Shown here piece by piece: positions 5,906-12,743 of a DNA stretch of 15,323 bases (position 1 is its first letter; each line of letters begins with the position of its first letter). Source of the stretch: DATDCV01 sp036524155. Lineage in GTDB: Bacteria; Verrucomicrobiota; Verrucomicrobiia; Limisphaerales; UBA8199. Both the position numbers and the translations under genes were made by a program. The stretch is from the NCBI GenBank assembly GCA_036524155.1, contig DATDCV010000697.1, forward strand, positions 1 to 15,323, given 5' to 3'. The notes below the pieces were generated by a model. It was not told where the DNA came from and did no database searches. It saw only the letters and a program-made list of their open reading frames with translations.

Positions 5906-7669
5906 TTAGTCGGCGTTGAGTTCAACGATCGCCCAAAGGCCCACTTCGGGAACAGTCAGAGCGTTCTCTTTAATCTGAACCGTGACGGCTGCCGCTCCTG
6001 GGGCGAAAACCCTGGCTTGCTGGGCGGTCGGCACGCCCAGCGCACGGAGGTCCGGGTTCAGGCGGACTTGTTTGACGGGCTCGACGGCGTCGCGCGTTGC
6101 GTCGTAATTCCAGTTAACGAGGTGAATGATGGCGGAGCCGGGCTTCACTCTGGGGAGGACTCGAAGTTGGCCGGCGCTCGCAGCACGCACGGCCGGGGTC
6201 ACCTTCGCCAGGGCTGCCTCGAGGTCTTCCACCTTGCGCGAGGGGGGCAAGGAGGCCAGATAGGCTTTGTCCGCTGGTTGAAAGTCGCCGGGTTCGAGAA
6301 CGAGTACCGGCGCTGTTCCTCGGAAATCCTCCGCCGACAGGGCATGCTCGACAGCCTCGTCTCCGCCGAGCGCGAGTCGGAAGGAAAGATTAGCTGCGGC
6401 CAGCCGGTGACAAACGGTAGCGAACCTGGCGCGGTCGCGGTCAAAGGTTAGCTGCGCATAGGCCACGATGAGGTCGGGGAAAGTTGCGTAACCGTCGAAT
6501 AGCGAGGCATTCCGGCGCACAAAGCGGTAGAGCGGCGCGAACTTCTGCGAGGGCCCTTCATACCAGTGAGTTCCCTTTTGCGGTGTGTAGCACCACTGCC
6601 GGTGCGGCGCCATCAGGCTTTGGCCGGCCGCGTAGCTCAGCGCCACCCAGCTCTGCACCAGCCCGGGCAGATTGTTCTCCTTGACGAAGGCCCAGTCGCC
6701 GCCGCTGGCGGTTGCGGCGAGCGGACGGTTGACCGCCTCCGCGATCCGGTAGGCCGCCAGCGGTTCGTCGCTGAAAACCTTTGCCGCCGCGTGGTGTTCG
6801 ATTTCCGCGCTGAAGTAATCCAGTGTCAGGTAGTCACTGAGGTGCGGTCCCCACATCAGGCACGCGTTGGCGCTCATGGGGATTGGTTTGCCGGCAGTGC
6901 GCGCCGCCAGGGTCCGAAGCTCGTTCATAAAGGCCGCCGCGCCGCGAAGCTGATAGGTGCGCCAGCGGTTCCACAGCGGGTGGTCGGCCACTTTGCGCCC
7001 GCTCTTTTCCGCCAGCCATTTGCGCAAAACGTCTGCGTAATCGAGTCGGCTCGCGTCCCGGACGCCGTTGCCGGTCAGTTCCGGCGCGGAAAGACTCTTC
7101 AGGTAATCGCGGAACTCGCTCACGCACTGCGCGCAAAAACACCCGCCCTCGATGAACAGCGCGCCGGCTGTGCCGAGGTGATCGTCGATGTGCACGCCTT
7201 CCGAGCCGGCTTTGATGGTCTCAACCACGCGTTCGGAGATGTACTGCCTGAACACCGGCTGCCGCGTGCAGCACCACCAAAACGGAACTCCTTTATGCTG
7301 GTGGTCCGTCAGCCACGGCACCTTGAACGGTTCGCCTTTCAGGTTGCGGCAGAGCCCACGCTCATAGGTCTCCGGGAACCGCTCGTAATATCGGGCGAAT
7401 TCAGTCACCATCCCCACGCTGCCAAAGAACTTTAGCCCGGACGCTTCTTCGAGTGCTTTCGCCGTTGGCGTGCCGCCCCAGGCCAAGACTGTCGCACCGT
7501 AGGTATCATAAACTCCCTTGGGTGCCTGGTACATGAACACTACGTCCGAATGTTTCAGCACCAGAATCGGCTCGGGCGCGGCCATGCCGGTGCTGATCGT
7601 CAGCGCCAAAATGCCCATCAGGCGGTTAAGTTGGTGAACTCCGTTTCGACCAGCCGCGGCTGTTTGCAT
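5906..7669 (-). CDS. Large secreted protein, putative glycoside-hydrolase-like TIM barrel
   Basis: The 587-residue product has a likely signal peptide (residues 1-31, hydrophobic MGILALTISTGMAA, cut before PEPIL), so it is exported. The segment GVHIDDHLGT (about 158-167) followed by a Cys cluster GCFCAQCVSEFRDYL (176-190) recalls hypothetical glycosyl hydrolases of the GH42/GHL6-like kind, in which a D-containing strand end is followed by a C-x-C-x-x-C-type motif and F-x-x-Y/F-L. Asp162/Asp163 or Glu289/Glu291 (FSAEIEHH) are candidates for acid residues in the active site. The C-terminal part (about 400-587) looks like a Rossmann-type plus beta-sandwich region, as in beta-galactosidase trimerisation and tail domains. 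No substrate can be named. No clear Shine-Dalgarno is visible; Met18 is an alternative start but would lose the positive n-region. Function is inference. Confidence 0.62.
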   Translation of the reverse strand: MQTAAAGRNGVHQLNRLMGILALTISTGMAAPEPILVLKHSDVVFMYQAPKGVYDTYGATVLAWGGTPTAKALEEASGLKFFGSVGMVTEFARYYERFPETYERGLCRNLKGEPFKVPWLTDHQHKGVPFWWCCTRQPVFRQYISERVVETIKAGSEGVHIDDHLGTAGALFIEGGCFCAQCVSEFRDYLKSLSAPELTGNGVRDASRLDYADVLRKWLAEKSGRKVADHPLWNRWRTYQLRGAAAFMNELRTLAARTAGKPIPMSANACLMWGPHLSDYLTLDYFSAEIEHHAAAKVFSDEPLAAYRIAEAVNRPLAATASGGDWAFVKENNLPGLVQSWVALSYAAGQSLMAPHRQWCYTPQKGTHWYEGPSQKFAPLYRFVRRNASLFDGYATFPDLIVAYAQLTFDRDRARFATVCHRLAAANLSFRLALGGDEAVEHALSAEDFRGTAPVLVLEPGDFQPADKAYLASLPPSRKVEDLEAALAKVTPAVRAASAGQLRVLPRVKPGSAIIHLVNWNYDATRDAVEPVKQVRLNPDLRALGVPTAQQARVFAPGAAAVTVQIKENALTVPEVGLWAIVELNAD

Positions 7670-8149
7670 GTTCGGGATGAAACGTCATCCGTGAGGCGAT
7701 ATCAAACCGAATTGCCGAGCACGGCGCTATCCGAGACCGCCTGGCATGCATGGGAATCAAGTGGAATTTCCCTACGACAACCACGCAAACAGGCGCTGCC
7801 GTGACGATGCACATAGCGACAGGCCCATCGGCCTTGGGACTTGACCGTTGCTAGCAGACAAGAAACCAGACGCGTGGTGCTCGACGAAGTCGATCGGCTG
7901 TCCAATCCTTCCGAGTTGTTAAAAATCGCCGCCGACCATCTGCGAACACTCGAATCCTGGCGACGGGGTCATCGACGTTGGGAGCCAGCAGCCGGCTTCG
8001 CGACACGCTGACAGGGCGCAAGACCGAGTTGTGGCTGACACCGATGATCGAGGCGGACCCGGAGGACTTCGGTGATACGGACCCGCAGCACTGGCTCCTC
8101 CACGGGGGCTGCCCCCATTCTTCCTGTCCCCGCAACTGCCCCCTGACCA
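7670..8149. other. 480-bp stretch without an assignable gene
   Basis: No frame gives a protein I recognise. On the plus strand, 7862-8005 reads as an amphipathic-looking peptide (VVLDEVDRLSNPSELLKIAA and onward) but with stops just upstream (7802, 7814) and no good start, so at most it is a gene fossil. A minus-strand frame, 7851-8150, would begin with an ATG overlapping the stop of the lipoprotein gene, but its composition is rich in Ser and Arg and looks non-coding. A small GGGGG-CTG-CCCCC hairpin is at about 8104-8116. The promoter of the 5906-7669 gene must lie at the left end of this stretch, but I see no convincing boxes. Confidence 0.5.
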
Positions 8150-8266
8150 TCAGTCATTCGGCACCCAGCCTTTGCCGGGGACGTACTCCCGGCTTCCGGA
8201 ATGGCTGGCGCAACCGCCCGCAACCAACGCCGCCGCCAAAAGCAGCAACAGACAAAGTTTTGACAT
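8150..8266 (-). CDS. Very small lipoprotein, 38 residues
   Basis: The minus-strand frame from ATG 8266 reads MSKLCLLLLLAAALVAGGCA at its start, a textbook type II signal peptide: one Lys, a run of Leu/Ala, then AGGC with Cys19 as the lipidated residue. The mature part is only 20 residues (CASHSGSREYVPGKGWVPND) and ends at TGA 8152-8150. The tail motif YVPGKGW is like that of short lipoproteins I recall from Verrucomicrobiota, but I cannot name a family. It should be anchored in a membrane; its role is unknown. It diverges from yqgE with 56 bp between the starts, so both promoters must share that gap. The start has no clear Shine-Dalgarno. Gene callers with a length cut-off would miss it. Confidence 0.7.
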   Translation of the reverse strand: MSKLCLLLLLAAALVAGGCASHSGSREYVPGKGWVPND

Positions 8267-8322
8267 GACGGAAATTTAATACAGATTGCTGACACGGCAA
8301 GCTGGACGCTCAGCTGACGCTT

Positions 8323-8883
8323 ATGTCAGAGACCGGAAAGTATTTGAAGGGGCAATTGCTGCTCGATAGCGGCCAATTGCGAGGGTCCTTCTTTCAACGG
8401 ACAGTCGTGCTGATCTGCCAGCACGACGCCGAGGGCGCTTTCGGACTTGTGCTAAACCGTGGCACCGGCAACAACGCCGCCGACATGATCAATGCCGAGC
8501 TGCCCGAGGTCCTCAAGACTTGTCCTCTCTACCTGGGCGGTCCCGTGCAGCCTTCCGCCTTGAGCTTTTTGCACACCGAGGCTTTCATTCCCGACGCTAA
8601 CGTTCTGCCGAACCTCAGCCTCGGCCATTCCCTCGACGCTTTGCTCGAGCTCGGCGAGTCATTTTCCCCGACGAAGAAGATTCGTATGTTCGCGGGGTAT
8701 GCCGGCTGGAGTCCGGGCCAACTCGAGGACGAAATGAAACGTGAGGCCTGGTTAACGCATCCGGCTTCAATCGAATTGGTCTTCGATTCCAACCCGGAAT
8801 TGCTCTGGCAAAATATTCTGCGCCAAAAAGGCTGGAAATATCGATTGCTGGCTGACATGCCTGAAGACCCTTCAGTCAATTGA
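8323..8883 (+). CDS. yqgE: YqgE/AlgH family protein (UPF0301, DUF179)
   Basis: The 186-residue product matches the family length and its main blocks. The N-terminal block GSFFQRTVVLICQHDAEGAF (21-40) runs on into GLVLNR, then LGGPVQPSALSFLH (71-84), and FAGYAGWSPGQLEDEM (123-138) followed by WL. The protein is cytoplasmic with a conserved alpha/beta fold; its molecular role is not settled, although the AlgH name comes from effects on alginate expression in Pseudomonas. It is often found next to the Holliday-junction resolvase gene yqgF in gammaproteobacteria, but no yqgF is seen here. The ATG at 8323 gives the usual N-terminus, though no strong Shine-Dalgarno precedes it. It stands alone, divergent from the small lipoprotein gene. 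Confidence 0.93.
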   Translation: MSETGKYLKGQLLLDSGQLRGSFFQRTVVLICQHDAEGAFGLVLNRGTGNNAADMINAELPEVLKTCPLYLGGPVQPSALSFLHTEAFIPDANVLPNLSLGHSLDALLELGESFSPTKKIRMFAGYAGWSPGQLEDEMKREAWLTHPASIELVFDSNPELLWQNILRQKGWKYRLLADMPEDPSVN

Positions 8884-9076
8884 CTATTCACTCCGTCCGA
8901 TTCGCAGCAGCATCAACCGGCGAGTTGCCGTGAGTCCGCACTCCGCAACGAGGCAGGGGGTAATGGATGCCCTTTGTGGCACCGATTCGATCTTTTTACG
9001 TGCTTTGAGCGCAGGATTTTAGGCAGCGGCTTCTCAAAAGTGATATTGGCTGGATCCGTGCTTTTCCACTCCCGGC

Positions 9077-9544
9077 ATGAAAACTTTGCACTTGCTGCTC
9101 GGTGGGGCGGAACGACGGCTGACGAGCGCTATCCAAACCACGGTTCTAGACGTTTGTTTCAATCGTGCGGCTGTTGCCTTCACCAACAGTTTGCGCCCGA
9201 ACGAGTTCGTCCGTCAGGGCTGCTGCGGGTGCTACGAGTTGATCATTCTCGATACCGAGCACTTGTTGCCTGAACTTGGTCGGCCAGAACTCGGCTCAGA
9301 GGAGTTGGTCCAGATCGTCTGGACCCTCAAAAACCAATCGTCGACGCCACTGGTCGTGCTCGGGGCCACGGCGGAGATGGAGTATAGGTTTCTTGAAGCT
9401 GGGGCCGATGCCGTGCTCGTTGGTCGCTGGAAACCTGACGAACTGAGAGCCGCGGTTGACCAACAGCTCGCTCTGCCGCATGCCGAAGAACCGCCCCGGC
9501 GAAGAAACTGGTCATTCGCCGGGTTCTTCGGGAGCCGGGGTTGA
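9077..9544 (+). CDS. Stand-alone divergent receiver-like (REC) domain protein
   Basis: The 155-residue product has the order of a response-regulator receiver domain. It starts with a beta-strand (LHLLLGG, 4-10). ELIILDTE holds a candidate phospho-acceptor Asp59. STPLVVLGAT (89-98) follows, then a GADAVLVGRWKPDEL block (109-123) with the Lys119-Pro pair. The acidic pair that normally follows the first strand and binds Mg2+ is absent: GGAERR stands there. Phosphorylation may therefore be lost or altered. A CCGC cluster (49-52) and a basic tail PPRRRNW (139-145) are unusual. No DNA-binding output domain or histidine kinase is nearby. The next gene, 134 bp downstream on the same strand, encodes a propeller protein. 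The fold assignment is by pattern only; a pseudo-receiver is the best reading. Confidence 0.6.
   Translation: MKTLHLLLGGAERRLTSAIQTTVLDVCFNRAAVAFTNSLRPNEFVRQGCCGCYELIILDTEHLLPELGRPELGSEELVQIVWTLKNQSSTPLVVLGATAEMEYRFLEAGADAVLVGRWKPDELRAAVDQQLALPHAEEPPRRRNWSFAGFFGSRG
9484..9530 (+). terminator. Strong hairpin at the 3' end of the receiver-like gene
   Basis: CGAAGAAC (9484-9491) and CCGGCGAA (9496-9503) pair with TTCGCCGG (9515-9522) and GTTCTTCG (9523-9530), giving 16 bp with a 4-nt bulge on one side. The stem lies entirely within the last codons, ending 14 bp before the end of the stop codon. A T5 run follows at 9546-9550. The gap between stem and T-run is too long for a classical Rho-independent terminator, so this may instead stabilise the mRNA end or weaken read-through into the propeller gene. 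Confidence 0.35.
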
Positions 9545-9678
9545 GTTTTTCCCGCACCTTCCGGTCCGACGCACCATCGCTCTCCTGCCGCGCCGGCCCG
9601 GTCGCGACCTCTTCCAGGCCATTTTTGCTCACGGAGTTTCTCGACCTTCGCGCCGATTTCGGGTAGTCATGTATCCCG

Positions 9679-11103
9679 GTGTCGAACGAACATTCATTGT
9701 ACCGAACCTGGGTGATTCCCGGCGCACTGCTCGCGTTGGGGTTGGTGCTGCTGGCTGCCTGGTTCCTCCAGAACCCCGACAAGCCGCTTGCGCTTCGCGT
9801 GCCCGGCACCGATGCGGCCCCGGGGAGCGATCTCGGCACGAATGCCAACGCGGTGATGGCTGGACGCTTGTTGCGGTCAGAGGGCCAGCCGTCAAATTTG
9901 CCGGGCGCCTGGCCCCAATTCCGCGGTCCCGACCGTGATGGGGTTGGCAGGGGCACAGGCCTGTCGCGTTCCTGGCAGTCGGCCGAACCGCGCCCGCTCT
10001 GGGCCGCGGACCTTGGCGAGGGTTACGCGGGCGCCGCCGTTTTCAAAGGCCGGGTCTACGTGATGGACTACGACCGCGAGAAGAGGCAGGACGCCCTGCG
10101 CTGCCTGTCGCTGGATGACGGCCGCGAGATTTGGCGCTACGTCTATCCGGTGTCCGTTAAGCGCAACCATGGAATGTCGCGCACAGTTCCCGCTGTCACC
10201 GACAAACTCGTGGCAGCCATTGGCCCGAAATGCCACGTGGTTTCTCTCGACCCCATCAGCGGAGAATTTCGTTGGGGACTTGACCTGGTTCGCCAATACG
10301 GGGCGACGATCCCGCCCTGGTATGCCGGCCAATGCCCGCTCATCGACAACGGCGCCGTGATCCTCGCTCCGGGCGGGAAGAACGCATTGCTGCTGGCGCT
10401 CGATGGCCAGACCGGCGCCGTTCTCTGGCAAACCCCGAATCCTCGAGGCTGGAAGATGACCCACGCTTCCATTATGCCGATGGAGTTCGCCGGCCAGCGG
10501 ATGTACGTCTATTGTGCCAATAACGGAGTCGTGGGCGTGTCTGCGACTAACGGCGCGCTTCTATGGGAAACCTCGGACTGGAAGATCAGCATCGCCACTG
10601 TGCCCTCACCGTTGGTGCTGCAGGGCGGCCGGATCTTTCTCTCCGGCGGCTACAATGCCGGCAGCCTCATGCTCGAACTAAAGAAAGATGGCGACCGCTT
10701 CGTCCCCAGGACGGCGTTCAGGTTGACTCCCGAAGTGTTTGGCGCGACTCAGCACACGCCGGTCTTTTACGGGAACCACTTGTACGGCGTTCGGGCTGAT
10801 GGCCGGTTTGTTTGTCTCACGCCTGACGGCAAGCCGCTTTGGGTGAGCGATCCCGGCCAGCAGTTTGGTCTCGGGCCATTTCTTGTTGCCGACGGGCTTA
10901 TCTATTCCGTGAACGATTCCGGGTTGCTTCGATTAATCGAAGCAGCACCCCGGAGATACAATCTTCTCGGGCAGGCGCAGATCCTGAAGGGACGCGAGTC
11001 CTGGGGGCCGCTGGCTTTGGCGGGCGGTCGGTTGCTGGCCCGCGACCTCACTCAACTGGTTTGCCTCGAGGTCGGGGGGAACCCGGCTATCGCCGGCCAC
11101 TGA
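9679..11103 (+). CDS. Membrane-anchored PQQ-like beta-propeller repeat protein
   Basis: The product has 474 residues from the GTG start at 9679; the frame has a stop at 9664, and TTG 9697 is an alternative. A membrane anchor or uncleaved signal covers about residues 11-30 (VIPGALLALGLVLLAAWFL), followed by a linker and then WPQFRGPDRDGVG (78-90), a signature common at the start of PQQ-like propellers in Planctomycetota and Verrucomicrobiota. Propeller blades show the repeated D-x-x-G-x-x-x-W pattern: LDDGREIWRY (145-154), DPISGEFRW (191-199), LDGQTGAVLWQT (241-252), and later TNGALLWET and TPDGKPLWVSD. These proteins bind partners or substrates at the cell envelope; BamB has the same fold, but this is not a clear BamB, and PQQ binding cannot be assumed. 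Its 3' end overlaps convergent pilC by 17 bp. Confidence 0.85.
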   Translation: MSNEHSLYRTWVIPGALLALGLVLLAAWFLQNPDKPLALRVPGTDAAPGSDLGTNANAVMAGRLLRSEGQPSNLPGAWPQFRGPDRDGVGRGTGLSRSWQSAEPRPLWAADLGEGYAGAAVFKGRVYVMDYDREKRQDALRCLSLDDGREIWRYVYPVSVKRNHGMSRTVPAVTDKLVAAIGPKCHVVSLDPISGEFRWGLDLVRQYGATIPPWYAGQCPLIDNGAVILAPGGKNALLLALDGQTGAVLWQTPNPRGWKMTHASIMPMEFAGQRMYVYCANNGVVGVSATNGALLWETSDWKISIATVPSPLVLQGGRIFLSGGYNAGSLMLELKKDGDRFVPRTAFRLTPEVFGATQHTPVFYGNHLYGVRADGRFVCLTPDGKPLWVSDPGQQFGLGPFLVADGLIYSVNDSGLLRLIEAAPRRYNLLGQAQILKGRESWGPLALAGGRLLARDLTQLVCLEVGGNPAIAGH

Positions 11104-12298
11104 CGATTTCGGGCATCTTGAAGATGGGCAGGAACATGCAAATGACCATGCCCCCTACCACCACGCCCAGGAAAACAATCAGGATTGGCTCGATTAGAGC
11201 CGTCAACCCTGACAGCGTGGTTTCAATTTCGTCATCCAGAAAATCCGAGATGCGCTCGAGCATGTTGTCTATCTTGCCGGTTTGTTCGCCGGCGGTGACC
11301 ATGCGGATGATCATGGTGGGGAAGATCGGATGCTTGCCCAGGGCCGAAGCTATGCTCTCTCCGCGTTCGATGTCTAACGCCGCCGTTTTGATCGCCTTCT
11401 CCATGACGACGTTACCGACGGTTTGCGAGACGATTTGCAGCACCTCGAGAATCGGCACACCGCTGCGGATGAGCGAAGCCAGGGTCCGCGTGAACCGGGC
11501 GAGGCAGATCTTATGGGCGATGACTCCAAAAATGGGCAGCCTGATTCTGTTGGCGTCCCAAATCCTGCGCCCGGTGGCGGTCTTGATGAAATAAAACCAG
11601 CCGTAAACGCCGGCACCCCCGCCGATGAGAATGAGGAAGATCCACTTCCGCACGATATGGCTCAAGTCGACCAGAAACTGGGTTGGCGCCGGCAGTTTGG
11701 AGCCGAAGCTGGAGAAGATCTCGCCGAAAACCGGCACGACCTTTACGAGGAGAAAAATCGTGATCAGGATCGCCACCACGGTTACCACGGTAGGATACAT
11801 CATGGCGCTCTTGACCTTCTTGCGGAGGCGGGCGGTATTTTCCAGGTACGTCGCCACACGGGCAAGGATTTCAGCCAGCAAACCGCCTTTTTCACCCGCT
11901 GCCACCATGCAGACATACAACCGGGAAAACACCTTCGGGTGTTTCTGAAGCGCTTCTGAAAAGCTATCGCCCCCCTCAACGCGTGTGCAGACGTCCTTAA
12001 TGACGTCGCGCATGACCTTGTTGGTGGTTTGCTCTGCCAATGCCTGGAGCGATTGCACCATCGCCAGGCCGGCGTCGATCATCGTCGCCAACTGCCGCGT
12101 AAAAATCACCAGATCAGCCAGCGCCACCCGGCCGCCGCTGGTTCGCCCTTTCTTGCCGATCTTCTCCTGGATCGAGACAACCAGCAGGTTGCGATTCAAC
12201 AACGCCACGATCGCCGCCTGCTCCGAGGCGGCGTCAACCGCGCTGCGAATTTCGCGGCCGGTGGCGGTTTCACGAGCGACGTAGACGTAAGAGGCCAT
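11087..12298 (-). CDS. pilC: Type IV pilus/type II secretion inner-membrane platform protein (PilC/GspF family)
   Basis: The 403-residue product has the full family layout. There is an N-terminal region of 60 residues, a first T2SSF domain (about 62-190, starting VIFTRQLATMIDAGLAM), membrane segments at about 168-190 and 219-237, a second T2SSF domain (about 268-392, starting ARFTRTLASLIRSGVPILE) and a last membrane segment at about 371-392. AAGEKGGLL (133-141) and TAGEQTGKID (335-344) are the paired glycine/glutamate motifs of the two repeats. The protein sits in the inner membrane and couples the assembly ATPases to the pilus or pseudopilus. FSSFGSKLPAPTQF favours PilC over GspF, but the two cannot be separated firmly without neighbours, and none of the pil/gsp genes is in this window. 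The ATG at 12298 is the natural start (MASYVYVARE). Confidence 0.92.
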   Translation of the reverse strand: MASYVYVARETATGREIRSAVDAASEQAAIVALLNRNLLVVSIQEKIGKKGRTSGGRVALADLVIFTRQLATMIDAGLAMVQSLQALAEQTTNKVMRDVIKDVCTRVEGGDSFSEALQKHPKVFSRLYVCMVAAGEKGGLLAEILARVATYLENTARLRKKVKSAMMYPTVVTVVAILITIFLLVKVVPVFGEIFSSFGSKLPAPTQFLVDLSHIVRKWIFLILIGGGAGVYGWFYFIKTATGRRIWDANRIRLPIFGVIAHKICLARFTRTLASLIRSGVPILEVLQIVSQTVGNVVMEKAIKTAALDIERGESIASALGKHPIFPTMIIRMVTAGEQTGKIDNMLERISDFLDDEIETTLSGLTALIEPILIVFLGVVVGGMVICMFLPIFKMPEIVSGRR

Positions 12299-12566
12299 AT
12301 ATCAAGGGTGTCTTGGCAAACCGGCGCGCACACACATCAGCGCCGCAACTTGGGTGACCTGAGCGCAATCCATCGTTCTCCAGCAAGCAGGCTTTGTTCC
12401 ACGATTATTTGAACCAGCCCCGGCTGGCTTAGCGCCGGCTTCGGAAGTTCATGGCCCCTCACTGGGCGGCCCCGAGTTGATCGGTCTGCCGCCCCCAAAG
12501 GAAGGCCGTTCCCGGCTAATCGGTTGACTTTCTGGCCCCTGGGATCTTTACGGATATGCTCGGGCG
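12299..12566. other. Left part of the divergent pilC-porin intergenic space
   Basis: The 445-bp space 12299-12743 lies between two divergent starts, so it must hold both promoters. In this left part I see only weak hairpins, for example CCAGCC-CC-GGCTGG at 12414-12427. A TTGACT hexamer at 12524-12529 lacks a good partner -10 box. No gene is supported. Confidence 0.4.
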
Positions 12567-12583
12567 TGTCCCGGGCCGGGACA
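12567..12583. promoter_or_regulatory. Operator-like palindrome upstream of the porin promoter
   Basis: TGTCCCGG-G-CCGGGACA is a perfect 8-bp inverted repeat around one central base. It lies 29 bp upstream of the proposed -35 box of the porin gene (12612) and about 160 bp upstream of its start codon. The two-fold symmetry and the spacing suit a dimeric activator site. Chance in GC-rich DNA cannot be excluded, and no regulator gene is adjacent. Confidence 0.4.
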
Positions 12584-12611
12584 GACCTGCATAAAAACTA
12601 GAAAATTACTG

Positions 12612-12639
12612 TTGTCAACCCTGGTGGGTTTGCTAACTA
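12612..12639 (+). promoter_or_regulatory. Probable sigma-70-type promoter of the porin gene
   Basis: TTGTCA (12612-12617) and TAACTA (12634-12639) are 16 bp apart, and TG at 12631-12632 makes an extended -10 (TGCTAACTA). The DNA just upstream (12589-12610) is A/T-rich. Transcription would begin near 12646, leaving a leader of about 100 nt before the ATG. A coding start at 12612 would place codons on these boxes and is less likely. Confidence 0.45.
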
Positions 12640-12733
12640 TTACGCAGTTTACGCACCGGTTTTGGTGCGAGGGTAAACGGGTTTTGCCCTCAACAGATGC
12701 ACAGTTAGACAGGACAACAAAATCATTAAGATC

Positions 12734-12740
12734 GGAGGAA
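12734..12740 (+). promoter_or_regulatory. Strong Shine-Dalgarno deciding the porin start
   Basis: GGAGGAA ends three bases before the ATG at 12744, with a 5-nt spacer from GGAGG. This is the best ribosome binding site in the window. It fixes the start at 12744 instead of TTG 12612 in the same frame, and the product then begins with a normal signal peptide. Confidence 0.8.
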
Positions 12741-12743
12741 CTA

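Noticed and set aside
6566..7435. 289-residue plus-strand open frame opposite the GH-like gene
   Set aside because: It is antisense to a gene with a signal peptide and plausible domain structure; composition is Arg/Val/Gly-biased with no motif.
7851..8150. 99-residue minus-strand frame whose ATG overlaps the lipoprotein stop (TGATG)
   Set aside because: The overlap looks like translational coupling, but the peptide is Ser/Arg-rich without domain signs, and no family is recognisable.
9327..9956. 209-residue minus-strand frame across the receiver-like and propeller gene boundary
   Set aside because: It is antisense to two better supported genes and contains no motif; Pro/Ser/Arg-rich composition is typical of GC-rich shadow frames.
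12612..12743. Longer porin start at TTG 12612, adding 44 residues
   Set aside because: It would hide the signal peptide and place codons on the probable promoter boxes. The strong GGAGGAA site directly before ATG 12744 decides for the shorter form.
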